The position numbers and the translations under genes were made by a program. Below are positions 9,258 to 17,025 of a stretch of DNA of 64,000 nt, piece by piece. The stretch's first letter is position 1. Every line of letters begins with the position of its first letter. The notes under the pieces were generated by a model. The model saw nothing but the letters and a program-made list of their open reading frames with translations. It was not told where the DNA came from and made no database searches. The DNA comes from Roseomonas sp. KE0001 (GTDB taxonomy: Bacteria > Pseudomonadota > Alphaproteobacteria > Acetobacterales > Acetobacteraceae): NCBI RefSeq assembly GCF_016107285.1, contig NZ_RCVQ01000001.1, positions 248,001 to 312,000 on the forward strand, read 5' to 3'.

Positions 9258-10259
9258 TCAGCCGGCGTCGTCCAGGCCGATGGCGCGCAGCCGGGCGCGC
9301 TCCTCGTCCCAGCCCTGGCGCTCCTTGACGTTCAGGAAGAGATGGACCCGCCGCTCCAGCAGCCGCTCCAGCTCGGCGCGGGCCCGCTGGCCGATATCCT
9401 TCACCTTGGTCCCGCCGTCGCCGATCAGGATGGCCTTCTGCGAGGCGCGGCCGACATAGATGGTGCAGTCGATCCGGACCGAGCCGTCGCGCCGCTCCTG
9501 CCACTGCTCGGTCTCGACCGTGGCATGGTGCGGCACCTCCTCATGCGTCAGCCGCAGGATCTGCTCGCGCACGATCTCGGCCGCCAGCATGCGTTCCGGC
9601 AGATCGGAAAGCTCGTCCTCGGGGAAGAGCCAGGGGCCGTAGGGCAGGCGGGAAGCGAGCATCTCCAGCAGGCGGTCCAGCCCGTCGCCGCTCTCGGCGC
9701 TGACCATCAGCGTCTCCTCGAAGGAGAGCTGCTCGTTCAGGCTGGCCGTCAGCGGCAGCAGGCGCTTGGTGTCGATCAGGTCGGACTTGTTCAGCACCAG
9801 CCAGATCGGCACGCGCGAGCGCTTGAGGACCGAGACGATCGACTGCACCGCCTCGGTCATGCCGGCGCGGCTGTCGACGATCAGCAGGGCCAGATCGGCG
9901 TCCTGGGCGCCCTCCCAGGCGGCGGCGACCATGGCGCGGTCGAGCCGGCGGCGCGGGGCGAAGATGCCCGGCGTGTCGGTCAGCACGATCTGCGTCTGGC
10001 CGCGCATCACCACCGCCCGGATGCGGAAGCGCGTGGTCTGCGGCTTGGGCGAGACGATGCTCACCTTGGTGCCGGCCAGCCGGTTGACCAGGGTGGACTT
10101 GCCGGCATTCGGCGCGCCCACCACGGCGACCAGGCCGCAGCGCGTCTGCCCCGGCTGCCGCGGCTCTGGCTGCGTCTGCTCTGGCTGCGTCTGCTCTGGC
10201 TGCGTCCGCTCTGGGGCGGCGTCCTGCGGGGGAGGGCCGTGCTCGCTGCTGTCGCTCAT
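9258..10259 (-). CDS. era: GTPase Era
   Basis: This is an essential GTPase that binds the 3' end of 16S rRNA during 30S ribosome maturation. It has 333 residues. The G1 motif GAPNAGKS is at 48-55, followed by the TDTPG switch, NKSD and an SAESGDG G5-like motif. A C-terminal KH domain is marked by QKAILIGDGGTKVKDIGQRARAELERLL. The first 40 residues are an unusual Pro/Gln/Thr/Glu-rich extension built on three copies of a 15-bp DNA repeat; Era normally begins close to the G domain. The ATG overlaps the rnc stop codon (ATGA), so the two are translationally coupled. Confidence 0.95.
   Translation of the reverse strand: MSDSSEHGPPPQDAAPERTQPEQTQPEQTQPEPRQPGQTRCGLVAVVGAPNAGKSTLVNRLAGTKVSIVSPKPQTTRFRIRAVVMRGQTQIVLTDTPGIFAPRRRLDRAMVAAAWEGAQDADLALLIVDSRAGMTEAVQSIVSVLKRSRVPIWLVLNKSDLIDTKRLLPLTASLNEQLSFEETLMVSAESGDGLDRLLEMLASRLPYGPWLFPEDELSDLPERMLAAEIVREQILRLTHEEVPHHATVETEQWQERRDGSVRIDCTIYVGRASQKAILIGDGGTKVKDIGQRARAELERLLERRVHLFLNVKERQGWDEERARLRAIGLDDAG
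10164..10208. repeat. Three tandem copies of a 15-bp unit inside era
   Basis: The plus strand shows ctctggctgcgtctg at 10164-10178 and again at 10179-10193, then a third copy with one substitution at 10194-10208. Read on the minus strand it encodes a repeated five-residue E-Q-T-Q-P unit in the N-terminal tail of Era. The unit length is a multiple of three, so copy-number changes would keep the frame. Confidence 0.9.
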
Positions 10260-10981
10260 GCCTTGCCGCCGGGCTTGCCGGCCTCCGACCTGTCCAGCCG
10301 GGCCAGCCAGGCCTCGGCGGCGGCCTGCTCGGCCGCGCGTTTCGATTCGCCCACCCCCTCGGCCACGCGCCCGCCGGCGGTCACGGAGACGGTGAAGACC
10401 GGCATATGGGAGGGCCCGGCGGTGCTGACCAGCCGGTACTCCGGCAGGCCCTCGGCGCGGCCCAGCGTATGCTCCTGCAGGCGGCTCTTGGCCGACATCG
10501 GAGGCGTGGGGTCGGCCTCCATGAAGGCGGCCCATTCACGGCGGACGAAGTCGCGCGCCGGAGGCAGGCCGCCATCCAGGTAGAGCGCGCCGATCAGCGC
10601 CTCGGTGGCATCGGCGATGACGGTGTGGCGGCCGCGCAAGCCGGTGCGCCCCTCGGCGGGGGGGATGCGCAGCGCGGCGGGCAGGCCGATGGCCTCGCCC
10701 ACCTTGGCCAGGCTCTCCGCCGCCACCAGGACGGAGAGGCGCTTGCCGAGCGCGCCCTCGCGCTCGCGGGGGAAGCGCTCGGCCAGCCATTCCGCCATGA
10801 CGAGGGCCAGCACCCGGTCGCCGAGGAATTCGAGGCGCTCGTTGGAATCGAGCATGCCGCGCCGCGGATCGGCGGCCGAGCGATGCGTCAGCGCCTGTTC
10901 CAGCAGGCGGGGATCGGCGAAGCGATGCCCGATCCGCGCCATGAAGCCGGCCTTGGCCCCCTGTCCCGCAGCCTGGGTCAT
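10256..10981 (-). CDS. rnc: Ribonuclease III
   Basis: This is a double-stranded-RNA endonuclease for rRNA and mRNA processing. It has 241 residues. The catalytic signature NERLEFLGD is at 47-55, and the second acidic cluster is in DATEALIGALYLDGG. A C-terminal dsRNA-binding domain begins near SRLQEHTLGRAEGLPEYRL and ends with KRAAEQAAAEAWLARL. It starts six bases after the lepB stop codon and overlaps era by four bases, the standard lepB-rnc-era arrangement. Confidence 0.96.
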   Translation of the reverse strand: MTQAAGQGAKAGFMARIGHRFADPRLLEQALTHRSAADPRRGMLDSNERLEFLGDRVLALVMAEWLAERFPREREGALGKRLSVLVAAESLAKVGEAIGLPAALRIPPAEGRTGLRGRHTVIADATEALIGALYLDGGLPPARDFVRREWAAFMEADPTPPMSAKSRLQEHTLGRAEGLPEYRLVSTAGPSHMPVFTVSVTAGGRVAEGVGESKRAAEQAAAEAWLARLDRSEAGKPGGKA

Positions 10982-10987
10982 GCGCCG

Positions 10988-11731
10988 TCAGTTCACTCCC
11001 GAGAAGAGCCGCGACCAGCGGATGGCGGAGGGCCAGTTCCAGACCTCGTACCAGGCTGCCGAGCCGTCGACGCTGAAGAAGATCATCTCGGCGCGGCCGA
11101 CCAGGTTCTCCAGCGGCACGAAGCCCACGGCGTTCATCTCGCGGCTGTCGAGGCTGTTGTCGCGATTGTCGCCCATGGCGAAGACATGCCCGGGGGGGAC
11201 GAGAAACTCCTGCGTGTTGTCGTAGGGTCCGTCATCCATGGCCTCCAGGATCTCGTGCTGCCGGGTGCCGCCATTGCGCGGCAGGGTCTCCCGGTAGCGC
11301 CGCACCGTCATGCGCGGGCCGTCGCCCTCGACCGTGTAGGGGCCGAGGGACTCGCGTGGCACCTCCTGCCCGTTCAGGAACAGCCGGCCGCTGCGCATCT
11401 GGATGCGGTCGCCCGGCAGCCCGACGATGCGCTTGATGTAATCGGTGCTGTTGTCGCGCGGGTACTTGAAGACGGCGACATCGCCGCGCTTCGGCAGGGC
11501 GCCGAGGATGCGGCCCTCGAAGAGGTTCGGGCTGAACGGGATCGAGTGCCTGGAATAGCCGTAGGCGTATTTCGAGACGAAGAGGTAGTCGCCCACCTGC
11601 AGCGTCGGGATCATGCTGCCGGAGGGAATGTTGAAGGGCTCGAAGGCCACGGTACGGATGCCGACGGCGATGAGGACCGCGTAGACCACGGTCTTGATGC
11701 TTTCGAGCCAGCCGCCCGTCGTCTTCGTCAT
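10988..11731 (-). CDS. lepB: Signal peptidase I
   Basis: This inner-membrane serine protease removes signal peptides from exported proteins. It has 247 residues from the chosen start. One N-terminal membrane anchor (about 11-28) precedes the catalytic Ser39 in PSGSMIPTL. The general base is Lys100 in DYIKRIVGLPGD, and GDNRDNSLDSR is the conserved box E. I start at MTKTTGGW (11731) because homologues begin just before the anchor. An in-frame ATG 54 bp upstream would add a non-homologous tail. It is the first gene of the lepB-rnc-era-recO-mug run. Confidence 0.94.
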   Translation of the reverse strand: MTKTTGGWLESIKTVVYAVLIAVGIRTVAFEPFNIPSGSMIPTLQVGDYLFVSKYAYGYSRHSIPFSPNLFEGRILGALPKRGDVAVFKYPRDNSTDYIKRIVGLPGDRIQMRSGRLFLNGQEVPRESLGPYTVEGDGPRMTVRRYRETLPRNGGTRQHEILEAMDDGPYDNTQEFLVPPGHVFAMGDNRDNSLDSREMNAVGFVPLENLVGRAEMIFFSVDGSAAWYEVWNWPSAIRWSRLFSGVN

Positions 11732-11836
11732 CACTGCTCTTCGGTCGTCCGGGAGGGTTGCGAGAGGTCGCACGACATCCGCCACGCCCTCCGCCGCGGC
11801 GGCGTGCAGGGGTAGAGCCCGGCGCGGGGCGGGCTG

Positions 11837-12901
11837 TCAAGGAACGGCCGGCGCGGAGAGGGCAGGGGGGGCGGCGCCGGCTTCCCGCCGGGGCAGGCCG
11901 AAGGCCTCGGCCAGCAGCGTGACCGACCGGCGCCGCGCCTCGGGATCGTGCACCGGCGTCAGCACCGCGACCTCGGCGGCGCCGAGCTCCGCCGCCAGCG
12001 CCTCGAGCCGCGCCCGCACCTGCTCCGGCGTGCCGATGATCGCGCTCTCGCGCATGCGCGAGAGCTTCTCCCGCTCGGCGGGCGTGTAGGGATGCGCCGC
12101 CGCCGCCTCCGGGCTCGGTAGGGCGGGGTAGATGCCGCGGTCCCGCGACAGGCGCCAGAGGGCGCGGGAGGAGAAGAGCCGCTCCGCCTCCGCCTCGGTC
12201 CCGGCGCAGAGGGCGACCACGGCGAGGGCGGCGTGCGGCGCCGGCAGCCGGCCCGATTCGGGGCGGAAGCTCTCGCGGTAGAGCGCCATCGCCTCGGCGG
12301 CGCCGGCCCCGTCGGTGATGAAATATGCGAAACAATAAGGCAGGCCCAGCCAGGCCGCGAGCTGCGCGCCATAGCCCGAACTGCCCAGCATCCAGACCTC
12401 CGGCCGGGTCGGGCCCCGGGGCTGGGCGATGACGCTCGCGAAAGGGTGCCCCTCCGGCAGCCCTTCGCCCAGCCATCCCATAAGCTCCTGAACCTGGGCT
12501 GGAAAACGGTCGGACTGGGACTGCGCGGCGGCGGGATTCAGGGCATAGGCGGTGCGGCCGTCGCTGCCGGGCGCGCGGCCGACGCCAAGATCGATGCGGC
12601 CGGGAGAGATGGCTTCCAGGACACGAAACTGCTCGGCCACTTTCAGCGCGGAATAATGCGGTAGCATTACGCCTGCGGAACCAATACGGATGCGTTGTGT
12701 TGTGGCTGCGATGGCGGCGATCAGGATCTCGGGGGCGGCGCCCGCATGGCTGTGGCTGTTGTGATGCTCGGCCAGCCAGTAGCGCGCATAGCCGAGCCGG
12801 TCCGCCAGGGCGGCCAGGGCGAGGGTTTCACGGATCGCCTCATCGGCGCCGCGGCCGGAGGCGATGGTGGACTGGTCCAGGATCGAGACAGCGAGCGCCA
12901 T
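11837..12901 (-). CDS. LLM class flavin-dependent oxidoreductase
   Basis: This is a luciferase-like (TIM-barrel) FMN-dependent oxidoreductase with 354 residues. Typical family features are LAVSILDQSTIASG at the start, YARYWLAEHHN, RIRIGSAGVMLPHYSALKVAEQFRVLEAISPGRIDLGVGRAPG, and VWMLGSSGYGAQLAAWLGLPYCFA. This is the MsnO8-like branch of unknown substrate. I use the ATG at 12901 because homologues begin at this point; an alternative ATG lies 21 bp upstream. The gene is divergent from a winged-helix regulator with only 44 bp between the starts, which may reflect shared control. Confidence 0.88.
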   Translation of the reverse strand: MALAVSILDQSTIASGRGADEAIRETLALAALADRLGYARYWLAEHHNSHSHAGAAPEILIAAIAATTQRIRIGSAGVMLPHYSALKVAEQFRVLEAISPGRIDLGVGRAPGSDGRTAYALNPAAAQSQSDRFPAQVQELMGWLGEGLPEGHPFASVIAQPRGPTRPEVWMLGSSGYGAQLAAWLGLPYCFAYFITDGAGAAEAMALYRESFRPESGRLPAPHAALAVVALCAGTEAEAERLFSSRALWRLSRDRGIYPALPSPEAAAAHPYTPAEREKLSRMRESAIIGTPEQVRARLEALAAELGAAEVAVLTPVHDPEARRRSVTLLAEAFGLPRREAGAAPPALSAPAVP

Positions 12902-12945
12902 GCCGGCAGCGTAGCGCGCCATCGGCGAGAAGGAAGGAGCATCTG

Positions 12946-13419
12946 ATGGGGCGGCGCGTGGAGGCCGTTCACGGCCCGGGTGAGACCGGCGGAGGCGCCG
13001 CCGGGGATCGCGGCGCGCCAGCCCCCCTCGATGCCGCGAGCGAGGCGGCGGTGGCGGCGCATGTCGCGGTGCTGCGCCGCCAGTACGCCCTGCTCGCCCA
13101 GGCGGGGCGGGGCGGCCCGGTGGTGCGCGGCCCGGAGATGCTCTGGTGCTTCCTGGAAGCGGCGCTGGCGCAGAGTCGCGGGGAGCGGCTGACGCACAAG
13201 GACCTGCAGGCCTATTGCGCCGGCGCCCTGAGCCCGGCGACCCTCTCCCGCGCCCTGGCCGATGCGGTGGCGCGCGGCTACCTGCTGCAGAGCCCGGCGC
13301 CCGAGGACAGCCGCGTGAAGCTCATCACCCCCTCGGAAGGCGGGATGCGCTTCCTGGCCGAGCAGGCGCCGGCCGCCGTCGAGGAACTGCGGCAGATCCT
13401 GTCGCCCGCGCGGCGCTAG
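12946..13419 (+). CDS. Winged-helix (MarR-like) DNA-binding protein
   Basis: This is a small, 157-residue protein. A poorly conserved N-terminus is followed by a helical segment and a winged-helix-like part (LTHKDLQAYCAGALSPATLSRALADAVARGYLLQS). The wing, PEDSRVKLITPSEGGMRFLAE, resembles the D-R-x-x-x-x-L-T-x-x-G pattern of MarR proteins. GGAAGGAGC precedes the ATG with good spacing. It is probably a transcription factor; a role in regulating the divergent flavin oxidoreductase is inference from position. Its last four bases overlap the end of epmB on the other strand. Confidence 0.72.
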   Translation: MGRRVEAVHGPGETGGGAAGDRGAPAPLDAASEAAVAAHVAVLRRQYALLAQAGRGGPVVRGPEMLWCFLEAALAQSRGERLTHKDLQAYCAGALSPATLSRALADAVARGYLLQSPAPEDSRVKLITPSEGGMRFLAEQAPAAVEELRQILSPARR

Positions 13420-14486
13420 TCCGAACCGCCGGCCGGATGGCGCCGCGGGCGGCCGTCCAGCGGGCCGTCGACCAGCCAGTCCTCGCCCTCGGCCCGCGCG
13501 AAGTCCGGGCCGAGCGGCGCCTTGCCGGCACCCCCCGGCAGGTCCAGCACATAGGCGGGCCAGGCCAGGCCGGTCAGCCGGCCCCGCAGCGCCCGCAGCA
13601 GGGCGCGGCCCTCGGCGATCGGCACCTCGAAGCGCGCCGTGCCGGGAGCACGGTCGAGCTGGTGCAGGTAATAGGGCTTGACCCGGGCCGCCAGCATGGC
13701 GCGGAACAGGGCCTCCAGCGCCGCCGCGCTGTCGTTCACCCCTCGCAGCAGGACGCTCTGCCCGAGCAGCGCGACACCGCCCAGCGCCAGCCGGCGCAGG
13801 GCCGCGCGCGCCGGCGGAGCGAATTCCCGCACGTGGTTGGCGTGCACGCAGAGGAACAGCGCCTTCTCCGTCTGCAGCGCGGCGACCAGCGCCTCGCCCA
13901 CCCGCTCCGGCGCCGCCACCGGCACGCGGGAATGCAGGCGGATGATGTCGAGATGCGGGATCGCCGAGAGCCGCGCCACGATATGCGCCAGGCGCCGGGG
14001 CGACAGCATCAGGGGGTCGCCGCCGGTGAGCACGGCCTCGCGCACCTGCGGCGTCGCGGCGAACCAGTCCAGCGCCGCCTCCAGCTCCGCCTCCGACAGC
14101 AGCCCGCCCTCCGGTCCCACCACCTCGCGCCGGAAGCAGAAGCGGCAATAGACCGGGCAGGCCAGCAGGGGCTTCAGCAGGGCGCGGTCCGGATAGCGGT
14201 GCACCACGCCCTTGACCGGCGTGAAGGGCGCGTCGCTGGTCGGGTCGCTCCGCTCGGAGGGGAGGGTGACGGCCTCGGCGGCGTCGGGCACGTATTGCCG
14301 GGCGATCGGGTCCGCCGGATCCGCGGGGTCGATCAGCGCCCGCGCCGCCGGCGTGACCGAGATGGCATAGGTCCCGGCCAGGGCGGCGATGCCGGGCAGC
14401 TGCGCGGGCGTGATCAGCCCGGCCTCGAGCAGGGCCTGGGCGTCGCGCAGCGTGCGCGGCTTCAAAGGGGGCGTCCCGTCAGGCAT
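13416..14486 (-). CDS. epmB: EF-P beta-lysylation protein EpmB (lysine 2,3-aminomutase-like radical SAM enzyme)
   Basis: This radical SAM, PLP-dependent aminomutase converts (S)-alpha-lysine to (R)-beta-lysine, the substrate of EpmA for elongation factor P modification. It has 356 residues, shorter than the catabolic lysine 2,3-aminomutase and typical of EpmB. The [4Fe-4S] cysteines are C110, C114 and C117 in CPVYCRFCFR. VLTGGDPLMLSPRRL and KPYYLHQLDRAPGTARFEVP are conserved, the latter near the PLP region. It is divergent from epmA with 37 bp between the starts, which supports the EF-P assignment over a general aminomutase. EF-P itself and EpmC are not in the window. Confidence 0.9.
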   Translation of the reverse strand: MPDGTPPLKPRTLRDAQALLEAGLITPAQLPGIAALAGTYAISVTPAARALIDPADPADPIARQYVPDAAEAVTLPSERSDPTSDAPFTPVKGVVHRYPDRALLKPLLACPVYCRFCFRREVVGPEGGLLSEAELEAALDWFAATPQVREAVLTGGDPLMLSPRRLAHIVARLSAIPHLDIIRLHSRVPVAAPERVGEALVAALQTEKALFLCVHANHVREFAPPARAALRRLALGGVALLGQSVLLRGVNDSAAALEALFRAMLAARVKPYYLHQLDRAPGTARFEVPIAEGRALLRALRGRLTGLAWPAYVLDLPGGAGKAPLGPDFARAEGEDWLVDGPLDGRPRRHPAGGSD

Positions 14487-14523
14487 GGTCGCGCCGCTTA
14501 CGCCCGGAGGAGGCCCGCCCGCA

Positions 14524-15624
14524 ATGCCCGAAGACGCGTCCCAGCCCCGCGCCGGCAGGACCGGCCCGCCGCCCCCACCTCATCCCTTCTGGCATCCGGA
14601 CAGCCTGGCCGCGCGGCTGCCGGCGCTGCGCCGCCGCGCCCGGCTGGTGGCGGAGACGCGCGCCTTCTTCGCCGCGCGCGGCTACTGGGAGGTGGAGACG
14701 CCCGCCCTGGTGCCGGCGCCGGGGATGGAGGTGCACCTGGCCGCCTTCCGCAGCGAGTTCCGGCCGATCCTGGGCGAGGGGGGCTATCCCCTCTGGCTCC
14801 GCACCTCGCCCGAACTGGCCATCAAGCGCCTTCTGGTGGCCGGGAGCGGGCCGGTCTTCGAGCTGGCGCGGGTCTGGCGCAACGGCGAGGTCGGGCCGCG
14901 CCACGCGCCGGAATTCACCATGCTGGAATGGTACCGCCCCGGCTTCGGCCTGGAGCCGCTGATGGCGGAGACCGAGGCCTATCTGCGGGCGGTGCTGCCC
15001 CCCACGGTCTCCCATGGCGGCGTGACCACCGACCTGTCCCTTCCCTTCGAGCGGCTGAGCCTGGCCGAGGCCTTCCGCCGCCATTGCGGCGGGCTCGACC
15101 TGCTGGCCACGCTCGATGCGGCGGGCGAGGGGGATGCCGCCGCCCTGCGCGCCGCCGCCGCCGCCATCGGCGTCGCCCCGCGCGGCGAGGAAGGCTGGGA
15201 GGACCTGTTCTTCCGCCTGCTGCTGGAGCGGGTGGAGCCGCATCTCGGGCGCGGCCGCGCCACCTTCCTGACCCACTGGCCGGCGCCGCAGGCGGCGCTG
15301 GCGCGGCGCGACCCGGCCGATCCGCGCGTCGCCCTGCGCTTCGAGCTTTTCGTCGCCGGCCTCGAACTGGCCAATGCCTTCGACGAGCTGACCGACCCGA
15401 CCGAGCAGGCCGCGCGTTTCGCCCGCGACGTCGCCGAGCGTCGGCGGCTCTATGGCGAGGGCTGGCCGGTGGACGAGGACTTCCTGGCGGCGCTGCGCCA
15501 CGGCATGTCGCCCACCGCCGGCATCGCCCTGGGCTTCGACCGGCTGGCGATGCTGGCGGCGGGTGTCGGGCGGGTCAGCGACACGCTGGCGCTCGGGGGG
15601 TGGCCCTACGAGGCGGCCGGCTGA
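14524..15624 (+). CDS. epmA: Elongation factor P lysyltransferase EpmA (GenX/PoxA)
   Basis: This is a paralogue of the class II lysyl-tRNA synthetase catalytic core that attaches (beta-)lysine to a conserved lysine of EF-P. It has 366 residues without the N-terminal anticodon-binding OB domain, as expected for EpmA. Class II motifs are visible: GYWEVETPALVPAPGMEVHL (motif 1), FELARVWRNGEVGPRHAPEFTMLEWYR (motif 2) and GIALGFDRLAMLAAG (motif 3). GGAGGAGG lies ten bases before ATG 14524. It pairs divergently with epmB. Its last 19 bases overlap the end of pcaB on the opposite strand. Confidence 0.93.
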   Translation: MPEDASQPRAGRTGPPPPPHPFWHPDSLAARLPALRRRARLVAETRAFFAARGYWEVETPALVPAPGMEVHLAAFRSEFRPILGEGGYPLWLRTSPELAIKRLLVAGSGPVFELARVWRNGEVGPRHAPEFTMLEWYRPGFGLEPLMAETEAYLRAVLPPTVSHGGVTTDLSLPFERLSLAEAFRRHCGGLDLLATLDAAGEGDAAALRAAAAAIGVAPRGEEGWEDLFFRLLLERVEPHLGRGRATFLTHWPAPQAALARRDPADPRVALRFELFVAGLELANAFDELTDPTEQAARFARDVAERRRLYGEGWPVDEDFLAALRHGMSPTAGIALGFDRLAMLAAGVGRVSDTLALGGWPYEAAG

Positions 15625-16994
15625 GCCTCGCCGCCGCCAGCGCCCCGTTCCAGCCGCGCCAGCACGCGGTCGATGAAGGCATCGGCGCTGCCGAGGTAGT
15701 TCGCCGGGTTCGTCAGCCGGTCGATGCTGGCGCGGCTGAGGGCGGCGCTGACGCAGGCATCGCGTGACAGGGCCTCGGCCAGCGGGATGCGCTCGGCCAG
15801 CGCCAGGTCGCAGGCCTGGTGCACCGCGTCATGCGCCGCCCCGCGCCCGATGGCCGGCGCCAGGCCCATCATCACCGCCTCGGCGACGATCAGGCCGCCG
15901 GTGGAATCGAGATTGGCGCCCATCCGCTCCGCATCCACCGTCAGCCCCTCGGCGATGGTGATGGCCTGAACCAGCGCGCCATGCGCCAGGGTGAAGGCCT
16001 GGGGCAGGACCAGCGGCTCGGTCTGCCAGGGGCCGGTGCCGCGCTCCTGGTCGATCGCCATGGCGCCGAGCATCTGCGGCACCAGCGCCTGCACGCCGCG
16101 CGTCTGGGCGAGGATGTACTCGCAGGCGATCGGGTTGCGCTTCTGCGGCATGGTGGAGGAGCCGCCGCGGCCCGGCGCGTGCGGCTCGAAGACCTCGGCC
16201 ACCTCGGTCTGCATCAGCAGCACGATGTCGGTGGCGAACTTGGACAGCGCGCCGGTCAGCAGGCCGAGGAAGCAGACCGCCTCGGCCATGCCGTCCCGCG
16301 CCGCGTGCCAGGGCGCGTCGGGCAGGGCGAGGCGGAGCTGCGCGGCCAGCGCCCCGGTCACCGGGATGCCGTCCTCGCCGAGCGAGGCCAGCGTGCCGGC
16401 GGCACCGCCGAACTGCACCTTCAGCACGCGCGGCAGCAACTGCTCCAACCGCTCGCGCATCGAGATCAGCGGCGAGAGCCAGATGGCGCATTTGTAGCCG
16501 AAGGTGACGGGAAGCGCGTGCTGCAGGTGCGTGCGCCCGGCCATCACCAGGCCGCGGTGCCGCTCCGCCTGCCCGGCCAGGGCGCGGATCAGCCGGTCCA
16601 GGTCGGCCCCGATCAGCGCGAAGGCCTCGCGCAGCTGCAGCACGACGGCGGTGTCCATGATGTCCTGGGTGGTGGCGCCCCAGTGCGTCCAGCGCCCGGC
16701 CTCGGCACCGGCCAGGGCGGAGAGCTGCTTCACCAGCCCGACCACGGGATAGCCGGTGTTCTGCGTGGCGCGAGCCAGGGCGGGGAGATCGAAGCGGGAG
16801 AGGTCGGCCGCCGCCTCGATCGCCGCGGCGGCCTCGGCGGGGATGATGCCGAGCCCGGCCTGCGCCCGGGCCAGCGCCGCCTCCACCTCCAGCATCCTGG
16901 CCAGGAAGGCGCGCTCGCCGATGATGTCGCGCATGGCATCGGTGCCGTAGAGCACGGAGAGCACCACGCCGTCGGCGGGATTGACCGAGAGCAT
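15606..16994 (-). CDS. pcaB: 3-carboxy-cis,cis-muconate cycloisomerase
   Basis: This enzyme of the protocatechuate branch of the beta-ketoadipate pathway converts 3-carboxy-cis,cis-muconate to 4-carboxymuconolactone. It belongs to the fumarase/aspartase superfamily and has 462 residues. The signature GSSTMPQKRNP is intact, and conserved THWGATTQDIMDTA and GRTHLQHALPVTFG segments are present. It lies 31 bp after the PcaD-PcaC fusion gene and is the last gene of the dctPQM-pcaL-pcaB run. Adenylosuccinate lyase is the alternative member of this superfamily, but the neighbours and sequence favour PcaB. Confidence 0.9.
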   Translation of the reverse strand: MLSVNPADGVVLSVLYGTDAMRDIIGERAFLARMLEVEAALARAQAGLGIIPAEAAAAIEAAADLSRFDLPALARATQNTGYPVVGLVKQLSALAGAEAGRWTHWGATTQDIMDTAVVLQLREAFALIGADLDRLIRALAGQAERHRGLVMAGRTHLQHALPVTFGYKCAIWLSPLISMRERLEQLLPRVLKVQFGGAAGTLASLGEDGIPVTGALAAQLRLALPDAPWHAARDGMAEAVCFLGLLTGALSKFATDIVLLMQTEVAEVFEPHAPGRGGSSTMPQKRNPIACEYILAQTRGVQALVPQMLGAMAIDQERGTGPWQTEPLVLPQAFTLAHGALVQAITIAEGLTVDAERMGANLDSTGGLIVAEAVMMGLAPAIGRGAAHDAVHQACDLALAERIPLAEALSRDACVSAALSRASIDRLTNPANYLGSADAFIDRVLARLERGAGGGEAQPAAS

Positions 16995-17025
16995 CAGCGG
17001 CGGCCCCTCGGCGCGGCGGATATCG

